A DNA stretch of 64,000 bases, from assembly GCA_039105265.1 (NCBI GenBank), contig JAPFFF010000048.1, positions 1,178,001 through 1,242,000 on the forward strand, written 5' to 3'. Source of the DNA: Tritrichomonas musculus (Eukaryota > Parabasalia > Tritrichomonadida > Tritrichomonadidae). Both the position numbers and the translations under genes were made by a program. How positions within the stretch are numbered: the first letter of the stretch is position 1; every line of letters starts with the position of its first letter. Below, in pieces: positions 10,727 to 20,571 of the stretch. The notes beneath the pieces were generated by a model. The model searched no databases, had not been told where the DNA came from, and saw nothing but the letters and a program-made list of their open reading frames with translations.

Positions 10727-11230
10727 GATTCACTCAATCCACTTTTGCTAAAAACTACAAACACTCAATTTGGATGTTCACAAGTGAATTTTCATGCCAT
10801 TCTGTGTTAATCCAAATGTTAACCATATAAACAAGTCTAATCCTTGAAATTTTAAATAGATCTTTTGGTACTATTGATTTATATCTGTTATATTCATATT
10901 TAGTATTTAATATATAATATAATAATTTTACAAGCTAATATATCATTAATATATATTAAAAAGGAGAAGATAAAAATGTTTTGAAAAGAAAATATCAAAT
11001 TTGAATGCAATTTGTCACAATTTATTCGACGGAACTTTTTGTAAAAATTAATTGTGTGAATTTAGAAAATATGAAATATTGATTTATCTCAATTAATAAA
11101 TAATAAATAATATAATATATTAATTATATATGAATTATATAATATTTAAAATATATATAAAACAAAAAATTAATGTATTAATTTATATTTAATAAGATAT
11201 TATATTTTTAAAATAAAGCTTTATTTCATT
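9309..11230. other. Long intergenic region with short repeats and a poly-A tract
   Basis: No convincing gene. Visible structure: a microsatellite-like run of TTCAATTAA units (about 9427-9465); a direct repeat with the core AAATATCTGAGGAAGATTTCG (about 9750-9820); a short repeat GGGCAATTACGAT (about 9935-9965); and a homopolymer A tract (about 10687-10724). The last 100 bp before 11231 are almost pure A/T. Small ORFs here lack family signals and look accidental. Confidence 0.45.
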
Positions 11231-11233
11231 ATG
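11219..11233 (+). promoter_or_regulatory. Possible initiator (Inr) overlapping the start codon
   Basis: The sequence TTTCATTATG contains TCATTA, which fits the trichomonad initiator pattern TCA-pyrimidine-T/A known from Trichomonas vaginalis. It lies within a few bases of the ATG, as is usual for genes with very short leaders. Match to a short consensus only. Confidence 0.35.
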
Positions 11234-12664
11234 AGTGAAAACGCCTCAACACATCCGCACTCAATAAATGTAAATGACGCATCTCTTTATATTTCCGGAT
11301 ACGAATTTGGGCCTGGTGTATCAAAAATAATAATTTCGCTTTCACGAACAGTTGATAACGTAAAAAAAGAAGGAGCTTCAATTTGTACAAATGGAAAAGA
11401 AAGGACAATTCAAAACATTTATTTATCTAATTCAAAAGGAGATCATGCATCAGGCAGCTCTAATTATGTTACAATTGAATTAGATATAACAATGGAACCA
11501 AATTGCAGTCCATTCTCTTTTAATTGGAAAACTTTCCAAAATGAATGGGTCCAAAAATATGAGGTAAAAGCGACATTTCATTTTACTGTTGATGGAAAAG
11601 ATTATGATACCTCATTTGAAGGTGATTGCATTAAAAATCGTATTTGTCCAGCTATTGAACAATTTACTTATCATTCTACTTTTAGTGGAAAATATAAAAA
11701 TCCTATGACTCAAAACGATGATTTAGTTACTCTCCAGATCGGAGCCTATGAACCTAAGCATCTAAAAGAAGACAATGCAAAGAATCCATTAATCATATGG
11801 CTTCACGGTCAAGGTGAAGGAGGGAAAGATATTGAAATCGCATTACTTGGCAACCAAGTAACAGCGCTCATAACCCCCAAAATACAGTCATATTTCACAA
11901 CCAAAAATGGTTCCACAGGCGCTTACGTCCTTGCTGTCCAAACTCCAACATATTGGATGGATGGAGGCGATGGCTTGAACAGTAACGGCGACGTTGAATC
12001 CAGATATACGCAAGCCTTAATGGATGCCATTAAAGATTACGTTTCAAAGAATCCAGATATTGACACTAATCGAATATATTTGGGCGGTTGCTCGAATGGC
12101 GGCTTCATGACCATGAATTTACTAATAAAATACCCGGACTACTGGGCAGCTTCCTACATGACGTGCGAAGCCTATCCATTCATGAAGTGCCAGCGAGATT
12201 CCGAAGGAAAATACATCGTAAAAGAAGGATCACAATTTGCATCAGAAGTCCTTCCAAGCGAAGAACGATGGTTCACTGACGAGAAGCTCAATGCAATCAA
12301 GAACATTCCAATGTGGCTTGTCCATTGTGCAGAGGACCCGCTTGTTTCTGCCGTTCGTTTTTCATTCCCGACTTACAAAGAGTTGCTCAAACTTGGCGCC
12401 AGAAATTGCTGGTATTCGTACTTCCAGACAGTTGAAGGAAAGGACATCCCTGGGATGAAGTACTTCGGACACTGGGTTTGGATTCGCTTGTTCAATGACC
12501 AAATTACAAGAGTTCAAGATCGTGAAAAAATTTTGAATTCATCTGACCAGGAAACTTTTGGTTACGTTGCAAATAATGAAGGTGGAGGAACCCAAAAAGC
12601 TGCTGATGATAAAGGAACTTATGAAAGCATTTTTGCATGGCTAAATGCTCAAGTGAAGAAATGA
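11231..12664 (+). CDS. Alpha/beta-hydrolase esterase or prolyl-oligopeptidase-like peptidase
   Basis: 477 residues. Residues 1-135 look like a beta-rich, Ig-like N-terminal domain. The catalytic domain has LHGQGEGG at 191-198 (oxyanion region), GGCSNGG with the nucleophile Ser288 at the elbow, Asp369 (HCAEDP) and His414 (YFGHWVW), a full serine triad. The overall plan resembles bacterial feruloyl-esterase or poly(3-hydroxybutyrate)-depolymerase-like enzymes and S9-type peptidases. I see no clear signal peptide. Base composition changes within the gene: roughly the first 600 bp are AT-rich like the host spacers, the rest is visibly GC-richer. This could reflect strong codon bias or a bacterial origin, but is not proof of transfer. 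Confidence 0.8.
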   Translation: MSENASTHPHSINVNDASLYISGYEFGPGVSKIIISLSRTVDNVKKEGASICTNGKERTIQNIYLSNSKGDHASGSSNYVTIELDITMEPNCSPFSFNWKTFQNEWVQKYEVKATFHFTVDGKDYDTSFEGDCIKNRICPAIEQFTYHSTFSGKYKNPMTQNDDLVTLQIGAYEPKHLKEDNAKNPLIIWLHGQGEGGKDIEIALLGNQVTALITPKIQSYFTTKNGSTGAYVLAVQTPTYWMDGGDGLNSNGDVESRYTQALMDAIKDYVSKNPDIDTNRIYLGGCSNGGFMTMNLLIKYPDYWAASYMTCEAYPFMKCQRDSEGKYIVKEGSQFASEVLPSEERWFTDEKLNAIKNIPMWLVHCAEDPLVSAVRFSFPTYKELLKLGARNCWYSYFQTVEGKDIPGMKYFGHWVWIRLFNDQITRVQDREKILNSSDQETFGYVANNEGGGTQKAADDKGTYESIFAWLNAQVKK

Positions 12665-13059
12665 TTGTGTCATTTATAATTTTAAATTGAAAGAATCTTT
12701 TAGCTAAACTTCTTCTTTTGTTTTGGTCAAAATTCACAAAGTAATGGTAATGGTTTAGATGATATATTTATTTGGTTTTCAATCAATAATAAAACAAAAT
12801 AATTTATCATTCGATATAATATACCAAAAAAGAAATTTTTTATTCAGACACTTATTTCTATGGTATTTGTTTTTTATGAAACAAAAAAGCTTTTTTTTTT
12901 TTTTTCCATTATTCAGATACTTTATGATATATTCAGAATTTTTACGATTAATTCAGAATTTTTACGAATTATTATTCAATATTTCAAGGTCAAAAATTCG
13001 TTTTGTTGTTAATCAAAAAATTAGAAATGACTTCACTTTTTATTATTCTTTAAATAAAA
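12665..13059. other. AT-rich spacer
   Basis: No gene is visible. It holds a T-run near 12893-12906 and a tandem duplication of the phrase TTCAGAATTTTTACGA (about 12931-12969). Confidence 0.4.
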
Positions 13060-14058
13060 ATGTGGAAAGAAGCCGCACAAATGCCAACTAGAATGATCAG
13101 AGACATGAAAGTCTCAGCTATTGGATATGGCTCAATGGGATTGTCGCATGGCTATGGTGCAATTCCAAGTCATGATGAATCAATTCGTCTTCTTCGTCAG
13201 GCATACAAGGATGGATATACATTTTTCGATACGGCTGAAGTATATGGAGATGGTCACAATGAAGCACTTGTTGGCGAAGCATTAGAAGAAGTTCGTGATA
13301 AAGTTATTCTTGCCACCAAATTCCAGCTCACTGACGATAATCCAGAATTTCTAACCAAAGAAGGAATCCTAGCTGATGTTCGAAAGAGATTAGAAAGATC
13401 ACTCAAATTATTAAGAACAGATTATGTTGATCTTTATTACTGGCATCGTATTGCACATGCAAAACTCGAAGACGTTGCATGGGCAATGGGCGTTCTTATC
13501 AAAGAAGGAAAGATCAAAGCATGGGGAATCTCACAAGCAGATGAAGCACAAATCCGTTTGGCACATTCAATCACACCTTTGACAGCCGTCCGGAATGAAT
13601 ATTCAATCATGGAACGAATGTACGAAAAAGAGATTCAAGTATGCAAAGAACTTCGAATTGGATTCGTTCCATTCTCCCCTCTCGCTAGCGGTTTCCTATC
13701 AGGAAAAAACACAGCTGAAACGAAGTACTCAGGCGATGATGTCCGTCGTGTCATCACACGTTTCGATCCAGAGAACGTCAAGAAGAACCAGGAATTGCTT
13801 GATCTCATCAAGAAAATTGCAAATGAAAAGAAATGCACGCCAGCACAAGTTTCCCTTGCGTGGATCATGGCCAAATGTGACAATGTCGTTTCAATTCCAG
13901 GCTCAAGAACAGATGAACGCATCAAAGAAAACATAGAATCATCACTTCATGAACTTACACCAGCCGAATATCAATCTATTGAAGAAGCGCTTGCAAAGAT
14001 TCAAATTCATGGAAATCGTACTGATGAAGATATCATGAAGCTTCATTCAGTTAAATAA
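13060..14058 (+). CDS. Aldo/keto reductase
   Basis: 332 residues, normal length for the family, which reduces aldehydes and ketones with NADPH in a TIM barrel. The catalytic tetrad is visible as Asp57 and Tyr62 (FFDTAEVYG), Lys87 (ILATKF) and His129 (YYWHRI). The C-terminal cofactor region has SPLASGFLSGK and SIPGSRTDERIKEN, the usual phosphate and adenosine contacts. The first ATG is at 13060, but Met8 (MPTRMIRD, 13081) is closer to where family members usually begin, so the true start may be there. Similarity is to bacterial-type reductases. Trichomonads hold many bacterial-type metabolic genes, so transfer is plausible. Composition is GC-richer than the spacers. Confidence 0.92.
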   Translation: MWKEAAQMPTRMIRDMKVSAIGYGSMGLSHGYGAIPSHDESIRLLRQAYKDGYTFFDTAEVYGDGHNEALVGEALEEVRDKVILATKFQLTDDNPEFLTKEGILADVRKRLERSLKLLRTDYVDLYYWHRIAHAKLEDVAWAMGVLIKEGKIKAWGISQADEAQIRLAHSITPLTAVRNEYSIMERMYEKEIQVCKELRIGFVPFSPLASGFLSGKNTAETKYSGDDVRRVITRFDPENVKKNQELLDLIKKIANEKKCTPAQVSLAWIMAKCDNVVSIPGSRTDERIKENIESSLHELTPAEYQSIEEALAKIQIHGNRTDEDIMKLHSVK

Positions 14059-14440
14059 ATTGTAAATCTGAATAAACTAAATCCAAACTAGTATTATATC
14101 ATTTATTTTATTTCATTAATAAAACATAATGACTTGCAAAAAAAAGCCTATTTTAACTTTTTCAATGCATTTAGCCAAAATATCTTTAATGGATGATAGT
14201 TGAATGAAAATTTTTTTTTAGATGAAAAATCGAATTAAAAAAGAATAAAAAAAAATTTTGTAAATTTTGAATTCAAGATGATCATTAAGTCTTTCTGTTG
14301 TCGTTTTGCCATAGACATTCAATATAATCATTAGAAATTTCATTTTTTATTTCCAAAATCAAAAGCAAACAAACCTTTTTAAAATTTCAATTCAATAAAT
14401 TTCAAATAAAAATAGAAATAAATGAAATAGCCAAAAAGAT
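14059..14440. other. AT-rich spacer between convergent genes
   Basis: Lies between the 3' ends of the reductase and the minus-strand pseudokinase. No gene, RNA or repeat could be supported. Confidence 0.4.
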
Positions 14441-16015
14441 TTAATCTTTATAGTCAACACCACCACTAACACGAATATATTGTATTTCAGAGTCAATAGA
14501 AGGAGTCGCTGCAATAATGCTGCTCTCGTCGTCATCGTCATCAATTTCTTCATCTTCTTCGCCTTCAGACTGGTTGGAGGACGACGATTCCTGCGCCTCT
14601 CTCGCGAGTCTCTCCACGAGTCTTGCCGGAATGTGAACCTTCGCTCGCTTTGGCTGCTCCTTCTTCACTTCCTCCTTAACGTCTTTCTTTTGCTCTTCTG
14701 CCTGCTGGCTGGCTGAAGAGCTCCTCGGGAGCTGCTGTTGCTGCTCGTTGTCGTTGTCGTTGTCAGTCTCTGTTGGCTGGAACTCCCTGATGCCCTGCTC
14801 GAGGTCGTCTCTCTCGTGCGGCTGCCAGTCCTGGACGTCCTCTGCTCTCTCTTTGTGGTAGGGCGCTTCATTGTCAATGTCTTCTTCATAATCATCGTTA
14901 CCTTCTTCAAGTCTATCTTTTCCATTCTTGTAATCTTCATCATCATTATTATTATTAATAGTTTGTTCATTCATTTCTTCTTCTTCTTCTTCTCCATTAG
15001 TTATGGTTTGTTCATTTTCTTGATTATCATTATAATTGTTTTCTTTTGGTTCATTTTGTTCTTCTTCTAAATCTTCTTTTATTTCAATTTCACCATCTTG
15101 AAGGTCAATTTTGATCTCCCTGGTTTGAATTTGAATTTGGTCAGAGGGAGGAGAGGCGAGTTTGGCTTCTGGGCTAATTTGCTTCTGGTAGGAATGGAAT
15201 TCGTCCATGTCCGTGCCTGGGAAAAGAAGATCGCCACTCTCGAAGTACTCGAGTATCTTATCAAAAGATATTCTGTCTTTTGGAATCCAGTCCCACATCA
15301 TTTTGAGAATGTCTCTCTGCAGTTGAGTAGCTGCTCTGCTGATTGGTCTGTCGTGTTTTGCAAGTCTCTCGAAGAATTCTTTTGCAGAATTAACTGGTGG
15401 ATCGAATTCTACTGGCTCAATGAGTGCTGCGTAAATAATTGAATAAGCGTAAACGTCTAATTTGAGATGAAGATTGGTTGGTCTCTTTGACTTTGGCAAT
15501 CTTTTATCATTAATTTTTTTGATTGAGTAAAAGTTCGTTAAATAGGGATGAAATTGGTCATCAAGGTAAATGTTTCTAGCATTTAATTGGGAAAAGAAAT
15601 AATTGTGTTGATGAATACAATTCATTGCATTCGCAATACCATATGAAATAATGGATTTTTGGGTTGGAGTTAAAATTTTTGATTCTGAAAGTACATTTTC
15701 ATGCGCAAAACCAATGTAGTCCGAAAGTTTTCCTTTTTCAGGGAAATGATAATAAGATTCAATAGAATTATTAGGAGAAATTGATAATTGAACAAGTTTC
15801 ATAATAGCTGGATGCGAAAGTTGATATTGCTCATAGAGGTTTTGTATATAAACCGAAATATTCGAAGAATCAAAACATTGCTTTGAAATCAGTAAATTTG
15901 AATTTTTTTGGTCCAAAAAAACTTGAGCTGTTAAAAGTTCACCATCACGGGTGAGGAGATTTGTCTTTTTTGGCTTGGAATAAGGAATTAGAATATCTGT
16001 GAAAGATTTATTCAT
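14441..16015 (-). CDS. Protein pseudokinase with acidic low-complexity tail
   Basis: 524 residues. Residues about 10-280 follow the protein-kinase fold, including a C-lobe pattern (KLDVYAYSIIYAALIEP, DRISFDKILEYF). Key catalytic residues are replaced. The position of the HRD loop reads FSQLNARN (141-148, Asn148 kept), the DFG position reads TNF (160-162), and no convincing glycine loop or VAIK lysine is seen. It is therefore probably catalytically dead and a scaffold or regulator. Trichomonad genomes are known for large kinase families with many degenerate members. Residues about 290-524 are low-complexity, rich in E, D, N and Q with repeated short acidic runs, ending in GGVDYKD. This GC-richer acidic tail explains the long shadow frames on the other strand. 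Confidence 0.78.
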   Translation of the reverse strand: MNKSFTDILIPYSKPKKTNLLTRDGELLTAQVFLDQKNSNLLISKQCFDSSNISVYIQNLYEQYQLSHPAIMKLVQLSISPNNSIESYYHFPEKGKLSDYIGFAHENVLSESKILTPTQKSIISYGIANAMNCIHQHNYFFSQLNARNIYLDDQFHPYLTNFYSIKKINDKRLPKSKRPTNLHLKLDVYAYSIIYAALIEPVEFDPPVNSAKEFFERLAKHDRPISRAATQLQRDILKMMWDWIPKDRISFDKILEYFESGDLLFPGTDMDEFHSYQKQISPEAKLASPPSDQIQIQTREIKIDLQDGEIEIKEDLEEEQNEPKENNYNDNQENEQTITNGEEEEEEMNEQTINNNNDDEDYKNGKDRLEEGNDDYEEDIDNEAPYHKERAEDVQDWQPHERDDLEQGIREFQPTETDNDNDNEQQQQLPRSSSASQQAEEQKKDVKEEVKKEQPKRAKVHIPARLVERLAREAQESSSSNQSEGEEDEEIDDDDDESSIIAATPSIDSEIQYIRVSGGVDYKD

Positions 16016-16518
16016 CTATATAAATTGTATAAAAAAACTATTTTCAATAAAAATGAATAATCTCATATAATTTTTTCAATAGTATTTTTTTCGTTTTTTT
16101 GAATACGACGATATTTTTCCTTTCAAAAAATATACATCAAGATCTTTGTTTATCTTCAAAAATAATGATTTAAATTAATAACATTGAGGCTTTATTCAAT
16201 TCCTTTAACAATATTATTGAAGAAAATTTGCATTTATTGATTTGGATAATAAATACCGATTGATTAGATAAAGATTAGTTTTTGTCATCAGAATCCCTCA
16301 AAAAAAGCTGTAAAATAAGATTAAAAGCAAAATTCAGTATTAATGAATTTGCTCAATAAAAATTTTTTTTTTGATAAATGCTGAAAGAAAAAACTCCTTC
16401 GTTATATACTAAAGAAAATACTGGATATTAATAATAATAAAAACATTTTTTTTTTATTTAACAAATGTTAACCGAAATTTCCCCTTTATTGTAACTGAAA
16501 TTACCCTTGATATAATTA
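16016..16518. other. AT-rich divergent spacer
   Basis: Separates two divergently transcribed genes. Just before the plus-strand gene there is an imperfect direct repeat (GAAATTTCCCC and GAAATTACCC, about 16474-16507) that could be regulatory. Nothing else is seen. Confidence 0.35.
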
Positions 16519-17121
16519 ATGATGATTTCTTTATTCGCCGCACTTTGCACGAGCTTGATCCCTATTCCAAAAAGACCTCCTGGAATACATTATGGACCAA
16601 GTTCGGCACCAATCAATATTGAAGTTTTTGTTGATATAACTTGTCCAGCCTGTGCAGGAGATTACAATACAATTAAACAAGTTTTAGCCGCATATCCAAC
16701 CCAAGTTAACGTCGTTTATCACTTCTTTGAGCTTCCTTCTCACACTTGGTCCTACCTTCTTACTCGATCGCTATTTGCTTGCTATAAAGAATCAGAGGAA
16801 TATGCAAAGAAAATGATTGATGGACTTTTTGGCGATTACGACCAAACCCAGTTTTATCCAACTACTTTGGAAAATACAGGAGAAGCCAAAGTTGAAGAAC
16901 TCGCTGAACAGTATGCTGTTACAAAAACTGGAATTGACAGAAATACATATAAGGTTAATTATGATGATGCTGATGTTGTTAAGATGACACGTATTGAATT
17001 CAAACACTCATTCGTTCATAAATTAAAAGGAACCCCAACTATTTATGTTAATGGCGTCGAAGCATTTTTAGGCGGGCCATCTTTTCAAGAATGGAAGGAA
17101 CTTATTGATTCCCTTCTTTAA
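16519..17121 (+). CDS. DsbA-like thioredoxin-fold protein with CPAC active site
   Basis: 200 residues. A short hydrophobic N-terminus (MMISLFAALCTSLIPIP) looks like a signal peptide. The active site is Cys42-Pro-Ala-Cys45 in DITCPACAGDYNTI, and the cis-proline motif GTPTIYVNG lies near residue 172. The long helical insert between them fits the DsbA / Thioredoxin_4 group, which oxidises or isomerises thiols in secretory or periplasmic compartments. Its size agrees with the family. A role in the secretory pathway or at the surface is inferred from the signal peptide. Such genes in anaerobic protists are often bacterial in origin. Confidence 0.82.
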   Translation: MMISLFAALCTSLIPIPKRPPGIHYGPSSAPINIEVFVDITCPACAGDYNTIKQVLAAYPTQVNVVYHFFELPSHTWSYLLTRSLFACYKESEEYAKKMIDGLFGDYDQTQFYPTTLENTGEAKVEELAEQYAVTKTGIDRNTYKVNYDDADVVKMTRIEFKHSFVHKLKGTPTIYVNGVEAFLGGPSFQEWKELIDSLL

Positions 17122-17247
17122 ATTTAGTTAACTTAATTAAAAAATTTGTTTAACCCAATTTCTATTATAACGTTTTATTTTTTTGAAAAAGTTATAAACG
17201 TTAATATTAATATTATTTGTTCAAACATGCAGTTTATAAGCAGATTA

Positions 17248-17445
17248 TTATAATTTTGCGCTTAAAAATACTTCATTTCTTGGGACACCAGATTTCTTAA
17301 TTCCTCGACCAACGCCTTCTTCGTTATAATATGCATTTACAATACAAATTAAATGATATCCATCTTTTAATGCAACTTTCAAGCTTTTTTGCGCCAATTT
17401 GAAGAAACTTTTGAAAGAATGTGAAATTAAACTTAAGTTATTCAA
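17248..17445 (-). pseudogene. Relic of a second aldo/keto reductase (N-terminal fragment)
   Basis: A 65-codon frame on the minus strand. Its second half matches the family pattern for the first catalytic region: ALKDGYHLI, then YNEEGVGRGIKKSGVPR, then EVFLSAKL, which aligns with the usual YGNE..VG.AI..SG.PR.E.F..TKL. The frame stops right after KL, where the Trp-containing strand and the rest of the barrel should follow, and the expected catalytic Asp is not seen in its place. Only about one fifth of a reductase is present, so it is a gene remnant. It is a different subtype from the intact reductase at 13060. Confidence 0.72.
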
Positions 17446-18264
17446 ATTGAATTACATCCTTATTGAACAATACTTATAGATTGATGTCCTCTTCACCATG
17501 GTGATCATGGTTTGATTCATGAACAATTATTTACTGATTTAGCAAATAAATATCACATTATAGATTCAGCAATCCAAGCTAAATGTATATCGAAATCGAT
17601 AATCAAATTATAGATTTATCAATCAAGTCTAAATGAAAAATTTTAATATCTAAAGAATAGTTTATAATTAATAAAATAAATATTATATAAATTGCATTTT
17701 TTTTTTTAGTTTATTTATTAATTTGCCTACTTATTTTTAATGATTTTGTATCGTTCTATTAAAACCAGCAAATATATTAAAGCGATCAACTCTGCGCCGA
17801 ATTTTTTCAATATCATAATTTCTATTTGTTGTAATTTCTCCATTAACGTCCTTTATTGCTTGAATAATTTCCATTGCTCCCGAATTTCTTTTATTCTTGG
17901 AGCAAGGTAAATTATTGGTATAGGTAGATTATTGATATTGCTAAATGAAAATTTAATGAAATATACTATATATAAAATGTAATTAAAATTAGAATAAAAA
18001 AGCTTTATAATGTATTTTTATTAAAAAGTTTCTTTTTAATCATAAGATATTGATATTTATATTTTCATTACATTTTTCTATTGATCAATAGAATATATTA
18101 TTTTATAGGATTTATATTTATTTTTTTATGCCATCATCATTTATAATAAATTTCGATATCTATATTCTTTTACATTTGATTAGTATATAAATATATAAAA
18201 AAAATAAATCATTATTTGTTTTATAAATGGAAAAAGAATTGTTTTGCTTCAATCAAAATTTTTG
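17446..18264. other. AT-rich spacer
   Basis: Apart from the coding-like remnant at 17737-17874, only AT-rich sequence with a short direct repeat (AAATTATAGATT-like and ATTATAGATTTATCAATC-like phrases, about 17555-17625) is seen. Confidence 0.35.
17737..17874 (-). pseudogene. Short coding-like remnant of unknown family
   Basis: A 45-codon ATG-started frame on the minus strand, open for at least 11 codons further upstream, with a balanced amino-acid composition (MEIIQAIKDVNGEITTNR at its start, VDRFNIFAGFNRTIQNH at its end) unlike the AT-rich spacer around it. It may be the 3' end of a decayed gene. No family recognised. Confidence 0.35.
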
Positions 18265-20571
18265 ATGACATGTGATGTAAAAGAAAGAAACTCATCGAAA
18301 ATGGAGTCGGGAATGTTCAAAATACCTATTGAAATATACGAGAAAGACATGAATACAGAATCTTTGAAAGAAAATAAGGAAAAAATTATTGATCTTTTCA
18401 TGAACCATAATAATCTCGTATATGAAACAGATTTTATTAAAGTTAAAACAAAACTGCATCGTGCGTGCAGAGAATGCGACCTTGACCTAATTAAAATTTT
18501 ATTATGCGAAACGATTGTAGATGATTCGAAACGTATTTTTTACAAAATTGACAAAACAAACAAAACAGCATCATTATTCCAAGTCGATGGATATGGAAAT
18601 AGCATTACCATTCCGCGAACAGTTAAACATGAATCGACAGATTATCTAATCACAAGCATTTCGAAATGTCATTATAGCGTCGAATATATCGAATTTGCAG
18701 AGGACTCTGCCATCGATACGATCTACAGAGGTGCATTTGTAAATTCAAAAATTAGTGAACTTAATATTCCAGCAAGTTTGAAAAAATTAAAAACAGGCTG
18801 GTGTGATTTTGTGTTCTATTTAAACAAAATTACAATTTCACCATTGAACGATCATTTTGTACTCAAAGATGGCAAATGTTTACTTGGAAAAAGTGAAGAA
18901 AACAGTAATGAATTTGACGTTCTTTTATTTGTATGCCGTGATGCCGTTGAAATTTCAATTCCGTCAACCATCAAAATCATTTCATCATATTCATTTTTAT
19001 ATTGTCAAAAACTGACAAAAATTAATATTCCAACCGACTCCAACTTACAAACAATTGAACCATATGCATTCAAATGCACAACTTTCAAAGAAATTTATTT
19101 TCCTTCTAAATTAAAAGAATTAAAAAAAGGATGGTGTTGTGAAACAAGTGGTTTGACTGAAATTACAATTTCACCTTTGAACGATCATTTTGTATTCAAA
19201 GATGGCAAATATTTACTCGGAAAAAGTGAAGAAAACAGTAATGAATTTGACGTTCTTTTATTTGCTATTCCTAAAATCATAGAAGTTTCAATTCCATCAA
19301 ACATAAAAATCATTTCATCATATGCGTTTTCAAAACATCATCTGAAAAAAGTTGAGATTCCAAAAAATTCTAATTTACAAGTAATTGAATCATATGCATT
19401 TGAAAGGACATCTATCAGAGAAATTTTTATTCCATCAAAAGTTACAAAAATATGCAAATATGCTTTTGATGATTGTTGTAGTTTATCAAAAGTTGAATTT
19501 CAGGCTGATTCTAATTTACAAATAATAGAAAAGCATGCATTTAAAAGTTCATGCATCAAAGAACTTTTCATTCCATCAAAAGTTACAAAAATATGTAAAT
19601 ATGCATTTGCCAAATGTTATTATCTGGAAAAAGTTGAAATACCAACAAATTCTAATTTACAAATAATTGAAAAAAAAGCATTTGAATCCACAAATTTATT
19701 TGAAATTTATTTTCCAGCAAGTTTGAAAAAAGTGGAAGGAGATAGTTTGAACTTCATAAAAAATTTATCAAAAATTACAATTTCACCTTTGAATGATCAT
19801 TTTATAATTAAAGATAACAAATATTTACTTGGGAAAAGTGAAGACAATGATGAATTTGACATTTTTGTATTTTCATATCGTAATATCAAAGAAATTTCAA
19901 TTCCATCAAGCGTAAAATTCATTTCATCACATACATTTTTCTACAATCAAGATTTGACAAAATTTGAAATTCCAAAAAATTCTAATTTACAAAGAATTGA
20001 ATCAAATGCATTTGAAAGAACATCTATTAGAGAAATTTTCATTCCATCAACAGTTTCAAAGATATGTGCATATGCTTTTTGGGCATGCTATAAATTAGCA
20101 AAAGTTGAAATTCCAAAAAATTCTAATTTAAAAATAATTGAATCAAGGGCATTTGAAAGTACATCTATTAGAGAAATTTTCATTCCTTCAAAAGTCACTA
20201 AAATAGGTACAGGTGCATTTTTAAGTGATAAACTACTTCAGAAAGTTGAATTTTCAATTGATTCCAATTTGCAAACAATTGAACCAAGTGCTTTTAGAAG
20301 CACAGGTATCAAAAGCGTTTGGATCCCACCGAATGTTTCTAAAATAGACCAAATGGCATTTGAATATTGTAGTGAACTTCGAATAGTTGAATTTTCAGAA
20401 GGATCAAAGCTGAAAATATTTAAATATGACGCATTACCAAATAATAAAAAATTAATAGTTATGATTCCACCGTCATTAAGAAAATTGATTCCACCGTCAT
20501 TAAGAAAATTGATTCATACTCAAAAATGTTTAACAAAAAGGGATATGGTTGCCAACATAGAGTCATTTTAA
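18265..20571 (+). CDS. BspA-like LRR protein with ankyrin-like N-terminus
   Basis: 768 residues if started at the first ATG (18265); Met at 18301 (MESGMFKIP) is an alternative. The frame is open upstream only to non-ATG codons. An N-terminal segment has KTKLHRACRECDLDLIKILL, the signature of an ankyrin helix pair, as found in front of the LRR part of some trichomonad BspA-like proteins. The rest is LRR_5 repeats (IREIFIPSKVTKICKYAF type). Three larger modules with the phrase SPLNDHF and LLGKSE interrupt them. Near the end a 24-bp unit is duplicated in tandem (about 20465-20512), giving IPPSLRKL twice. No signal peptide or membrane helix. It shares its terminal IVMIPPS motif with the gene at 6055-7842. 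Confidence 0.87.
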   Translation: MTCDVKERNSSKMESGMFKIPIEIYEKDMNTESLKENKEKIIDLFMNHNNLVYETDFIKVKTKLHRACRECDLDLIKILLCETIVDDSKRIFYKIDKTNKTASLFQVDGYGNSITIPRTVKHESTDYLITSISKCHYSVEYIEFAEDSAIDTIYRGAFVNSKISELNIPASLKKLKTGWCDFVFYLNKITISPLNDHFVLKDGKCLLGKSEENSNEFDVLLFVCRDAVEISIPSTIKIISSYSFLYCQKLTKINIPTDSNLQTIEPYAFKCTTFKEIYFPSKLKELKKGWCCETSGLTEITISPLNDHFVFKDGKYLLGKSEENSNEFDVLLFAIPKIIEVSIPSNIKIISSYAFSKHHLKKVEIPKNSNLQVIESYAFERTSIREIFIPSKVTKICKYAFDDCCSLSKVEFQADSNLQIIEKHAFKSSCIKELFIPSKVTKICKYAFAKCYYLEKVEIPTNSNLQIIEKKAFESTNLFEIYFPASLKKVEGDSLNFIKNLSKITISPLNDHFIIKDNKYLLGKSEDNDEFDIFVFSYRNIKEISIPSSVKFISSHTFFYNQDLTKFEIPKNSNLQRIESNAFERTSIREIFIPSTVSKICAYAFWACYKLAKVEIPKNSNLKIIESRAFESTSIREIFIPSKVTKIGTGAFLSDKLLQKVEFSIDSNLQTIEPSAFRSTGIKSVWIPPNVSKIDQMAFEYCSELRIVEFSEGSKLKIFKYDALPNNKKLIVMIPPSLRKLIPPSLRKLIHTQKCLTKRDMVANIESF

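Noticed and set aside
10642-10830. Small ORF across the poly-A tract
   Set aside because: Contains a lysine run from homopolymer A and no family signal.
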